Assembly: GCF_016597785.1 (NCBI RefSeq)
Contig: NZ_JAENJG010000003.1
Coordinates: 186,001 to 250,000 of the forward strand
DNA: 64,000 bases
Source of the DNA: Leucobacter sp. L43
GTDB taxonomy: Bacteria > Actinomycetota > Actinomycetes > Actinomycetales > Microbacteriaceae
Direction of reading: 5' to 3'
Position numbers and translations under genes: made by a program. Numbering within the stretch: the stretch's first letter is position 1; each line of letters opens with the position of its first letter. Positions 52,703 to 59,950 of this stretch are shown one piece after another. A model generated the notes under the pieces. That model did not search any database, was not told the origin of the DNA, and saw nothing but the letters and a program-made list of their open reading frames with translations.

Positions 52703-54508
52703 ATGGGACAGTCAGAGGAAGAACGCGGCACCGTCGCAGACGCGATCGTCGAGCGCTTGTCGGCCTGGGGAGTCGAGCGACTGTACGGCTACTCGGGCGA
52801 CGGGAACAACCCGCTCCTCGGAGCGCTCGATCGGAGTGACGGAGCGCCGCGGTTCATCCAAGCCCGGCACGAGGAGAGCGCGGCATTCATGGCCGTCGGC
52901 GACGCCAAATACTCCGGCGGAGTCGGAGTGGTCACGTCGACGCAGGGCCCCGGGGCGATCCACTTGCTCAACGGGCTCTACGACGCGAAGCTCGACAGCG
53001 TTCCCGTCGTCGCCCTGGTCGCGCAGCAGCACCGCAGCGTGCTCGGATCGGATTACCAGCAGGAGGTGGACCTCCAAACCCTCTTCCACGATGTCGCCGC
53101 GCCGTTCGTGCAGCTCGTGAGCTCTCCCGAGCAGATCTACCTCGCGATCGACCGCGCTTTCCGGTCGGCGCGGGCCCGATCGCAGCCGACCGTGGTGATC
53201 CTTCCCCACGACGTGCAGGAGGCCCCCGCCCCCGACCTCGGACAGGAGCACGGCCACCTGGTGACCGCGCCGCTCTCCACGCGAGGAACGCCGCGCCCGC
53301 TCGCGGCGGATCTGGATGCCGCCGTGAACGTGCTCGAAGCGGGGGAGCGCATCACGATCCTCGCCGGGCGGGGAGTCGCGCATGCGCAGTCGGAGCTGCT
53401 CCGCCTCGCAGATCACCTCGGAGCGGCCGTCACCACGAGTCTGCTCGGGAAGCCGTACGTCGACGAGTCGCACCCGCTCGTGGCCGGAACGATGGGGCAC
53501 CTCGGCTCCGACGCGTCGGCCTTCGCACTGCAGCACTGCGACACCCTGGTGATCGTCGGCTCGAATGACCCGTGGACGGAGTTCTACCCCGCCCCCGGCA
53601 GCGCTCGGGCGGTGCAGATCGACGTCGACGCAGCCGTGCTCGGCAACCGATACCCGGTCGAAGTGGGTCTCGTCGGCGATGCCGGCGAAACCCTCGAGGT
53701 GCTGCTTGCTCGAGTGAGGCCGCGCGACCGGACGCCGTGGCGCGACGAGGTCGAAGGCAGCGTGACGCAGTGGCGCGAGACGGCGCGACTGCGCTCCGAG
53801 GTGCCGGCTCCTCCCATCAACCCGGAGCTCGCGGTGCGGGAGTTCGGGTCGCGCCTCGCGCCGCCGATGCGCCTGGCCTGCGACGTCGGCAGCTGCGTCT
53901 ACCACTACGCGCGGCAGATCCCGCTCTCGGGCGAGGTGCCGGCGCACCTGTCGAGCACGCTGGCCAGCATGGGCTGCGGCGTACCGTACGGCGTCGCTGC
54001 GAAGGAAGCCGACTCCAGTCGGCCTGCCGCCGTACTGGCCGGCGACGGCGCGATGCAGATGCTCGGAAACGCTGAGCTGATCACCGTCGCGCAGCGATGG
54101 CAGAGCTGGGAGAACCCGCAGTTCATCGTGCTGGTGCTCAACAACCGAGATCTCGCAGAGGTGAGCTGGGAGCAACGCGAGATGGGGGCGCAGCCGCGCT
54201 TCGTTCCGTCCCAGGAGCTGCCCGAGTTCGCCTACGCCGAGTACGCGAAGCTGCTCGGGCTGGAGGGGATCCGAGTGGAAGCCCCCGAGCAGCTCGGATC
54301 TGCGCTGGACGAGGCGTTTCAGGCGCAGCGCCCGGTCGTCATCGAAGCGGCAGTGTCCCAGCACGTTCCGCTCCTGCCGCCGTTCCCGGGGGCGGAGGAG
54401 AAGCTGTCGTCGGTTCGGGCCGGCCTCGATGCCGAAGGCGCTCGCGGCACCGAGGCGCTTCGTCTCCTCGAAGCGTACGAGCACATTGCCGCAGCCGCTG
54501 AGCAGTGA
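52703..54508 (+). CDS. poxB: ThDP-dependent enzyme, pyruvate oxidase-like (PoxB)
   Basis: A 601-aa protein of the acetolactate synthase/pyruvate oxidase family. The N-terminal Pyr domain has YGYSGDGNNPLLGAL and the catalytic Glu in ARHEESAAFMAVG. The central FAD/DHS domain is in place, and the C-terminal ThDP-binding motif starts AGDGAMQML with the distal Asn in VLNNRDLAE. PoxB turns pyruvate to acetate and CO2 at the membrane. The unusual GDGNN in the Pyr domain leaves room for another 2-keto acid. It overlaps the aldehyde dehydrogenase upstream region, and the two probably form an operon. Confidence 0.82.
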   Translation: MGQSEEERGTVADAIVERLSAWGVERLYGYSGDGNNPLLGALDRSDGAPRFIQARHEESAAFMAVGDAKYSGGVGVVTSTQGPGAIHLLNGLYDAKLDSVPVVALVAQQHRSVLGSDYQQEVDLQTLFHDVAAPFVQLVSSPEQIYLAIDRAFRSARARSQPTVVILPHDVQEAPAPDLGQEHGHLVTAPLSTRGTPRPLAADLDAAVNVLEAGERITILAGRGVAHAQSELLRLADHLGAAVTTSLLGKPYVDESHPLVAGTMGHLGSDASAFALQHCDTLVIVGSNDPWTEFYPAPGSARAVQIDVDAAVLGNRYPVEVGLVGDAGETLEVLLARVRPRDRTPWRDEVEGSVTQWRETARLRSEVPAPPINPELAVREFGSRLAPPMRLACDVGSCVYHYARQIPLSGEVPAHLSSTLASMGCGVPYGVAAKEADSSRPAAVLAGDGAMQMLGNAELITVAQRWQSWENPQFIVLVLNNRDLAEVSWEQREMGAQPRFVPSQELPEFAYAEYAKLLGLEGIRVEAPEQLGSALDEAFQAQRPVVIEAAVSQHVPLLPPFPGAEEKLSSVRAGLDAEGARGTEALRLLEAYEHIAAAAEQ

Positions 54509-54594
54509 GGCCCGCGCTGGCCACAGCGCACAGCCCGCTTGCGGCAGAGACCACCGAGAACTCCCCACCAAACACTGATCCAAGTACCGAAGGG

Positions 54595-55989
54595 ATGCGC
54601 GTGCATCAGAGCGACACGAACGCAGCCGCCGAGAGCGAACTGCACATCACGAATCCGGCAGACGGCACGAGCGTCGGCAGTATCGCCAAGACCGGGGAGG
54701 CTGAGATCCGCGAGACCATTCAGCGTGCGCGGGAGGCGTTTCCCGCATGGCGGGGAACCTCAGCGGGCGAGCGAGGACAGGCGCTTCGCGCAGCCGGTCG
54801 CGCGCTGGCAGAACGTGAGGCGGAGGTCGCCGAGCTCCACCGCCGAGAGACGGGGAAGGATCTCGAAGGCGCGCTCGGCGGAGTGCGGGCAGCTGTGGAC
54901 ACCTTGCTGCAGTACTCCGAACTGGCACCCGTGCACCGGGGGAAGAGCCTCTTGGGCTCTGGCACGTCGCTCGACATGATGCGCCCAGAGCCCCGCGGGG
55001 TCGCGGCGATCGTGACGCCGTGGAACGACCCGGTCGCGGTGAGCGCCGGTCTGCTCGGAGCCGCGCTCGCGATGGGGAACACCGTCGTCCACAAGCCGAG
55101 CGAGCGCTGCCCGCACCTGGGAGTGCTGCTGGGTGAGATTCTCGCCGAGCACTTCCCGCACGGCGTGCTCTCGACCGTCACCGGCGGCGCCCGAGAGGGC
55201 GAGGTGCTCGTCGGCTCTGCAGACGTGGACCTCGTCGCTCACGTGGGATCCACGCATGCCGGTGAGCGGATCGCGCGGAGCGTCGCGCTCACCGGAGCCC
55301 ACCTGGTGCGTGAGAACGGCGGAAACGACGCCTTGATCGTCGATTCCGGCGTTCCCGTGCAGTGGGCTGCCGAGCAGGCGGCGATCGGGGCGTTCACCAA
55401 CGCCGGACAGATCTGCACCTCTGTCGAACGCATCTTCGTCCATCGCGACATCGCGGCCGACTTCATCGATGCGCTCGCCGCCGAGGCGCAGCGATGGGAC
55501 GCCGAAGAGCGTGTTCCTCCGCTCGTCGACGATCGGATGCGGGACGAGGTGCATGAGCAGGTGCGCTCGGCGATGGATCGCGGGGCGCGAGCGCGCGTCG
55601 GCGGTGTGGTGCCGGAGGGGCCGGGGAGTCGGTATCCCGCCACGGTGCTCGAAGCGTGCGCACCCGAGATGGCCGTGATGCGGGAGGAGACGTTCGGCCC
55701 CGTCGCTCCGGTCATGGTCGTCGATGATTTCGCGGAGGCGCTCGAGCGTGCCGCAGCAGACGAGTACGGTCTCTCGGCATCGGTGCTGACGCCGAGTCTG
55801 GCTCACGCGCACGCCGCGATCGATCGCTTGGCGGTGGGTACCGTGAAGATCAACAACGTCTTCGGCGGCGCACCCGGAGGGGCCGCCCAGCCTCGCGGCC
55901 GCAGCGGTGCCGGGTTCGGGTACGGGCCGGAACTGCTGGACGAGATGTCGACGGTGAAGGTCGTGCATCTCGAATCAGTGCCCGAGTAG
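54595..55989 (+). CDS. Aldehyde dehydrogenase
   Basis: About 464 aa, NAD(P)-dependent ALDH fold. The cofactor domain has TPWNDPVAV and HKPSERCP. The general base Glu is in VRENGGNDALIV (the family consensus ELGGK is altered to ENGGN). The catalytic Cys is in AGQICTSVERIF. The C-terminal segment MREETFGPVAPV is normal. GAAGGG directly precedes ATG 54595; GTG 54601 is also possible. A longer reading from 54505 has low-complexity N-terminal residues and is less likely. It follows the PoxB-like gene by under 100 bp. Confidence 0.88.
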   Translation: MRVHQSDTNAAAESELHITNPADGTSVGSIAKTGEAEIRETIQRAREAFPAWRGTSAGERGQALRAAGRALAEREAEVAELHRRETGKDLEGALGGVRAAVDTLLQYSELAPVHRGKSLLGSGTSLDMMRPEPRGVAAIVTPWNDPVAVSAGLLGAALAMGNTVVHKPSERCPHLGVLLGEILAEHFPHGVLSTVTGGAREGEVLVGSADVDLVAHVGSTHAGERIARSVALTGAHLVRENGGNDALIVDSGVPVQWAAEQAAIGAFTNAGQICTSVERIFVHRDIAADFIDALAAEAQRWDAEERVPPLVDDRMRDEVHEQVRSAMDRGARARVGGVVPEGPGSRYPATVLEACAPEMAVMREETFGPVAPVMVVDDFAEALERAAADEYGLSASVLTPSLAHAHAAIDRLAVGTVKINNVFGGAPGGAAQPRGRSGAGFGYGPELLDEMSTVKVVHLESVPE

Positions 55990-56025
55990 CCGGGTGCGGG
56001 CAGCCGCTCGAAGGAGGGCCTCACG

Positions 56026-56067
56026 CGCAGGTGGTGCGCGGAACTCGCGTTCCGCGCACCACCTGCG
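56026..56067. terminator. Bidirectional terminator between ALDH and CsbD genes
   Basis: A perfect 19-bp stem, CGCAGGTGGTGCGCGGAAC with its complement, and a 4-nt loop, 37 bp after the ALDH stop and 13 bp after the convergent CsbD stop. It is the strongest hairpin in the window. Confidence 0.88.
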
Positions 56068-56079
56068 TACTCCCGAGAA

Positions 56080-56253
56080 TCAGTTCTTGAAGGCGTCCTT
56101 CGCCTTTTCGGCGGCCTGCTTCATGTCGGCCTTCGCCTGATCGGCGCGCCCTTCAGCTTCGAGCTTCTCGTTGCCCGTCGCCTTGCCGGCGGCTTCCTTC
56201 GCCTTGCCGCCGAGGTCTTCAGCTGCGTTCTTGATCTTGTCGTCGAGTCCCAT
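56080..56253 (-). CDS. CsbD-family stress protein
   Basis: A 57-aa protein, MGLDDKIKNAAEDLGGKAKE start, with the repeated Lys/Ala/Glu-rich helices (AAGKATGNEKLEAEGRADQAK) that define CsbD. These small hydrophilic proteins accumulate under general stress in many bacteria; their mechanism is unknown. GGGGATC precedes ATG 56253. It is convergent with the ALDH gene across a 19-bp terminator. Confidence 0.93.
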   Translation of the reverse strand: MGLDDKIKNAAEDLGGKAKEAAGKATGNEKLEAEGRADQAKADMKQAAEKAKDAFKN

Positions 56254-56410
56254 GATGATCCCCTTTCGTCGGTTGGTTCGAGCCGAAGCCCGCGTGCGAT
56301 GGCACCACCGCGTTCCAACACTCACTTTGTAACACAGTTTCTTTCTCATTTGCTGAGTGGCGTCGATCTCGTGACCGGCGCCTGTTGCCGAGAAGCCTGG
56401 CAAGCATGCT

Positions 56411-56427
56411 CATAGATCAGATCTATG
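56411..56427. promoter_or_regulatory. Perfect palindrome upstream of ferrochelatase
   Basis: CATAGATCAGATCTATG is a 7+3+7 perfect inverted repeat, 34 bp upstream of the ferrochelatase ATG at 56461. Its position between the divergent CsbD and ferrochelatase genes suits a repressor site. AGCATGCT lies next to it (56404-56411). Confidence 0.6.
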
Positions 56428-56460
56428 CTGATTGGAGCAGGTGTGATGGGAGGAACCGTG

Positions 56461-57720
56461 ATGGACAGTAGTGACGCATCGTTGACCGAGAGCGCTCCAG
56501 GGGAGACGGGTTACCGGCCTACGGGTCGCCGGGAGACGAAGCCGCCCGCAGCGACTCGGGTGCATCTCGACCCGGGCGCACGCGTGCCGAGTGCGACCTC
56601 TGCGACGAAGGACGGGCCAGAGCACACCACCGTGCCGTTCGCCTATGACGCGATCCTGCTCTCGGGATTTGGCGGGCCGGAGGGTCAGGACGACGTGCTG
56701 CCCTTCCTGCGCAACGTCACACGCGGCCGCGGAATCCCGGATGAGCGTCTGGAAGAGGTGGCGCACCATTACCGGCACTTCGGCGGCGTGAGCCCGATCA
56801 ACGATCACAACCGGGAGTTGCTCACGGAGCTGCGCTCGGCACTGAGCGTCGCGGGTATCGACCTGCCCGTGTACTGGGGCAACCGCAACTGGGCGCCGTA
56901 TCTCGATGAGGCGCTCGCAGCAGCCGCCGCGGACGGTGTGCGCACGATGCTGGCGATCCCGACGAGCGCGTACTCCTCGTACTCGTCGTGCCGTCAGTAC
57001 CGGGAGGACTGGGCGGATGCGCTCGAGAGTGCTGGCCTGCAGGAGACGCTCCGCATCGACAAGGTGCGGCAGTTCTTCTCCCATCCGGGCTTTCTGCAGC
57101 CGTTCATCGAGGGCGTGCGAGCGGGTGTCGAGCAGGCGCTCGCCGCAGGGAACCGCGGGGATCAGGTCGAGATCATGTTCGCGACGCACAGCATTCCGAC
57201 CGCTGACGCCGAGCTGTCCGGCGCCGGTCTCTTCCCTGACTCTGATGGCGGAGGGTACGCCGCGCAGCACCTGGCCGCAGCCGCCGAGATCATCGCTCAG
57301 GCCGCCCCGGAGTTCTCGTGGCAGTTGGTGTATCAGTCCCGTTCCGGCCCGCCGTCGCAGCCGTGGCTCGAGCCCGACATCAACGACGCGATCACTGCAC
57401 TCGAGGGCCGCACGGCTGTGGTCATCGTGCCGCTCGGGTTTGTCAGCGATCACATGGAGGTGATGTGGGATCTCGACGAGGAGGCGACGGAGACGGCGAC
57501 CGAGCGCGGGCTCTGGGTCACGCGCGTGCCCACTCCGGGGGTGCACGCCGCGTTCGTCGAAGCCCTCGTCGATCTGGTGCAGGAGCGCATCGAGGGGCGG
57601 CCGGTCGAGGAGCGTGCGAACGCCACGTCGATCGGTCCGTGGTTCGACGTCTGCCGCCCGGGGTGCTGCGAGAACCCGCGGCTCGGCTTCAAGCCGGCGA
57701 TCGCAGGGTTGCAGCCCTAA
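56461..57720 (+). CDS. cpfC: Coproporphyrin ferrochelatase with C-terminal cysteine cluster
   Basis: A 419-aa ferrochelatase (HemH/CpfC). After a disordered N-terminal extension of about 55 residues the domain starts YDAILLSGFGGPEGQDDV. The catalytic His is in FATHSIPTAD, and a later segment has YQSRSGPPSQPWLEPDI. The last third carries Cys in SSCRQYRED and a CRPGCC group, possible [2Fe-2S] ligands as in other actinobacterial enzymes. In these bacteria iron is inserted into coproporphyrin III. GGGAGG lies 7 nt before ATG 56461. It is not next to other heme genes here; nearby are stress and light-associated genes. Confidence 0.9.
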   Translation: MDSSDASLTESAPGETGYRPTGRRETKPPAATRVHLDPGARVPSATSATKDGPEHTTVPFAYDAILLSGFGGPEGQDDVLPFLRNVTRGRGIPDERLEEVAHHYRHFGGVSPINDHNRELLTELRSALSVAGIDLPVYWGNRNWAPYLDEALAAAAADGVRTMLAIPTSAYSSYSSCRQYREDWADALESAGLQETLRIDKVRQFFSHPGFLQPFIEGVRAGVEQALAAGNRGDQVEIMFATHSIPTADAELSGAGLFPDSDGGGYAAQHLAAAAEIIAQAAPEFSWQLVYQSRSGPPSQPWLEPDINDAITALEGRTAVVIVPLGFVSDHMEVMWDLDEEATETATERGLWVTRVPTPGVHAAFVEALVDLVQERIEGRPVEERANATSIGPWFDVCRPGCCENPRLGFKPAIAGLQP

Positions 57721-58015
57721 GCGCGGTGATCTGAGCCGCCGTTGCGCTCGCGTGTTCGCGGATGCAGCGGCGGCTCGACACTCGCGGGAGAGCGTGGCCC
57801 CTCGCGAAAATTGGATTTGGTTTAAGAAAGAATTAAAGTCAACTTCTTACCTTTCGCGGCGCGCCGCGTGACCGAACTGTGATCTCCTGGCACGCTACCG
57901 GTGGAGTCGGTGACGGCGACTTTGATCCGCGGACCCCTCGAACGGGTGCGCGGCGACCGATCAATGGCGCACCGGCTCAGCCTCAGTGAGCCGTGCGCCC
58001 GAGGGGAGACCAGCG

Positions 58016-58246
58016 TTGCAGTACCCGATGAGCCCGAGCGAACTGGCTGATGAACTCGGCCACACCCCAGGAGTGCATCCCGGGCATCGCGTGCGCAAGT
58101 TTCTGCGCCTTCGCTACCCCGATCATCCGAGCCACCAGCCCTGGGTGCTCGATGAGCAGATGGCTGATGCCGTGCGGGCGCACTTCGAGGTGCGCAGTCA
58201 CTTCGACCGCCGGGCGGGTCGGCGACCGCGGCTCCTCGATCGGTAG
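58016..58246 (+). CDS. Small HTH-like protein, 76 aa
   Basis: The product contains MSPSELADELGHTPGVHPGHRV, RKFLRLRYP and WVLDEQMADAVRAHFE, a pattern seen in small actinobacterial proteins that look like DNA-binding helix-turn-helix modules ending in an Arg-rich tail. TTG 58016 follows GGGGAG at 7 nt; GTG 57986 and ATG 58028 are alternatives. It is convergent with the MarR gene (29-bp gap). Function inferred only from its likeness to HTH modules. Confidence 0.55.
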   Translation: MQYPMSPSELADELGHTPGVHPGHRVRKFLRLRYPDHPSHQPWVLDEQMADAVRAHFEVRSHFDRRAGRRPRLLDR

Positions 58247-58275
58247 CTCGGGCCGGACACCCCCGGCCTCAGCGG

Positions 58276-58770
58276 TCACGCGACGTCGTTCAGTGCGGCG
58301 GTGAGTTCGCCGAGCACGCGAATCGTGGTATCCACGTCCTTCTGCGGAATGCCGTTCGCGGCGGCGATCAGTGCGGCATGATGCTCTTCGAACGCGGCAT
58401 CGACCTCATTGATCGCGACCCCGGTCGGCTTCAAGAACCGCGCGCGCCGGTCGGTCGGGTGCGGATCACGCGTGACCAGCGACTTCTTCACGAGGCGGTC
58501 GATGACGTTGGTCACATTCGCGCTCGACGTCTTGAGCATGGTGATCAGATCCTTCGGGCTGATCGGCTGCCCGCTGCGGTCGGCCTGCACGATGTATCGC
58601 AGCGCGCGCAGGTCCTGACTGTGCAATCCCGACTGATCGAGCGACCGGGCCTCCTGGCGCTGCTGGGCGCCTCGCAACTGCTGCATCGCGGTGATGAGCG
58701 CGCGCGCGGAGTCCGTGATGGGCTCCGTGGAGTACAGATGCTCCTCTTCGCTGCTGATGATGCTCTTCAC
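58276..58770 (-). CDS. MarR-family regulator (copy 1)
   Basis: A 164-aa winged-helix regulator. The recognition-helix region is SPKDLITMLKTSSANVTNVIDRLVKK (about 73-98) and the wing contains HPTDRRARFLKP. GTG 58770 follows GGAAG at 4-5 nt. It is closely related to the regulator at 62324, sharing EHLY near the N-terminus, DLRALRY and SSANVTN. Related MarR genes in actinobacteria sit beside carotenoid or light-response genes. It lies next to a BLUF photoreceptor gene and behind an inverted repeat likely to be its operator. Confidence 0.9.
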   Translation of the reverse strand: MKSIISSEEEHLYSTEPITDSARALITAMQQLRGAQQRQEARSLDQSGLHSQDLRALRYIVQADRSGQPISPKDLITMLKTSSANVTNVIDRLVKKSLVTRDPHPTDRRARFLKPTGVAINEVDAAFEEHHAALIAAANGIPQKDVDTTIRVLGELTAALNDVA

Positions 58771-58801
58771 GACACTTCCTTCACGCGCGTATTCTTGGTC
58801 C

Positions 58802-58821
58802 CCTGACCATTTTAAGTCAGG
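58802..58821. promoter_or_regulatory. Inverted repeat upstream of MarR copy 1
   Basis: CCTGAC and GTCAGG flank an AT-rich 8-bp centre. The site lies between the MarR start and the BLUF stop, where a -35-like CTGACT and -10-like AAGAAT (minus strand) can be drawn 18 bp apart. This arrangement suits MarR autorepression. Confidence 0.5.
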
Positions 58822-58893
58822 TTTTAGTACAGAATACGACTATTCCAGTGCCTACGAGCTTCCGGTCGCCTGCGACAGCGGCTTTCCGACTGG

Positions 58894-59358
58894 TCAGCGA
58901 GCGGATCGAACTTTGAACCAGAATGTGAGCTCGCGCGCCGCGCGAGCGGTGATCACGTCATCTGCGCCCTGCTCGAGGTCCGTGAACGTATCGCGGAACC
59001 CCGTGGGAACGGGTGTCTCGGTCGTGCGCATGCGCTGATACCCCATGGTCCAACTGGAGAACTGCCGCTCCGAGATGCGCTCGTCGATGAGAATGCGCAC
59101 GTCCGTGTGACGCGGGTCGGCCTCGATATCGGCCATGAGTTCCGCGACGTGCTCCTCGGAGCCTTCGAGGAACTGGATGAAGCTGCCACCGCGGTACGAG
59201 AGCATGCCAGTCACACCCAGTGCCTCGTTGCGCGCACGCGCCTGCAGCAGCAGGGCGTCGAGTTCGGCATCGCTGAAGGGGGCGACGGCGACGCTCGAAT
59301 AGACGAGCGACTTGAGCGTCTCGGTGCGCGTTTCGGTGGATGCGATGTTGGTCTGCAT
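58894..59358 (-). CDS. BLUF-domain blue-light photoreceptor
   Basis: A 154-aa protein, a BLUF domain (about 15-110) binding FAD, with a short C-terminal helical tail. Key residues are visible: Tyr20 in SLVYSS, Asn44 in RARNEALGVTG, Gln62 in FIQFLEG, and Trp103/Met105 in FSSWTMGYQ. These form the light-driven hydrogen-bond switch. There is no fused output domain, so signalling must go through protein contacts. It starts 1 bp after the 79-aa protein's stop and is the second gene of a two-gene operon, 90-odd bp from a MarR gene. Confidence 0.93.
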   Translation of the reverse strand: MQTNIASTETRTETLKSLVYSSVAVAPFSDAELDALLLQARARNEALGVTGMLSYRGGSFIQFLEGSEEHVAELMADIEADPRHTDVRILIDERISERQFSSWTMGYQRMRTTETPVPTGFRDTFTDLEQGADDVITARAARELTFWFKVRSAR

Positions 59359-59359
59359 A

Positions 59360-59599
59360 TCAGGCGACTCCTGTCTGTTCGAGAGCGGCGAGCGATGCGT
59401 CGCTCAGCGCGGCCATCGCGCTGTCGAGCTCCGAGTACTGCCCGACCGGACGAGAGAACTGGTTGCAGACCACGTACTTGCCGGATTCCTCGATATCGAT
59501 GAAGCCGAGGAACTCGCCGTCCCTGCTCCCGACGAAGAAATCGTCTTCGATTCTCGCCCACGTGATCGCTCCCGCGAGGCTGCTCGTACTGACGTTCAT
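59360..59599 (-). CDS. 79-aa protein co-transcribed with BLUF receptor
   Basis: ATG 59599 follows AAAGG at 7 nt. The sequence starts MNVSTSSLAGAITWARIED and contains DFFVGSRDGEFLGFIDIEE, then YVVCNQFSRPVGQYS and a C-terminal amphipathic helix. It looks like a small globular beta domain. No known family recognised. Its stop is 1 bp from the BLUF start, so the proteins are made together; it may be the BLUF signalling partner. Confidence 0.65.
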   Translation of the reverse strand: MNVSTSSLAGAITWARIEDDFFVGSRDGEFLGFIDIEESGKYVVCNQFSRPVGQYSELDSAMAALSDASLAALEQTGVA

Positions 59600-59950
59600 T
59601 GCGTACCTTTCAAAAAAGCCATCGACACAAAGTCGCACAGAACGCGATGGGCCACAGCGAGGGGGCGACGCGAGTCGCCCGCAGTAATCTTATCGCGCGC
59701 GTACCACGGCCGACAGGATGGGTCGCGCCATGCCCCCGTGTCGGCCGCGATGTGGGAGGCATGGCGCTTGTCACGCGGGCCTGAGCGCGATACCGTCGCA
59801 CGCGAGCAGGAACGTACTGCCACGGCGACCAAGTGACCTCGGGCCGCGGTGCGATGACGATCTCGGGGGGAAACGACGAACACGAACGCGCCGCCAGCCA
59901 CAGCGCCTCGCGCGTCGACGAGCGCCCCGGCCGAGCGCCGCTTCAGCACC
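59600..59950. other. Divergent region between BLUF operon and triple-fusion gene
   Basis: This 351-bp gap should hold two promoters. A small hairpin GGGCGAC-GCGA-GTCGCCC is at 59663-59680. A purine-rich GGGGGG at 59865-59870 looks like a ribosome-binding site for the fusion gene, but no ATG, GTG or TTG follows it at normal spacing. No other gene is supported. Confidence 0.5.

Noticed and set aside
52712..54583. 623-codon minus-strand frame opposite the PoxB-like gene
   Set aside because: Same reason: antisense of a gene with clear ThDP motifs, and composition dominated by Arg, Leu and His from reversed codons.
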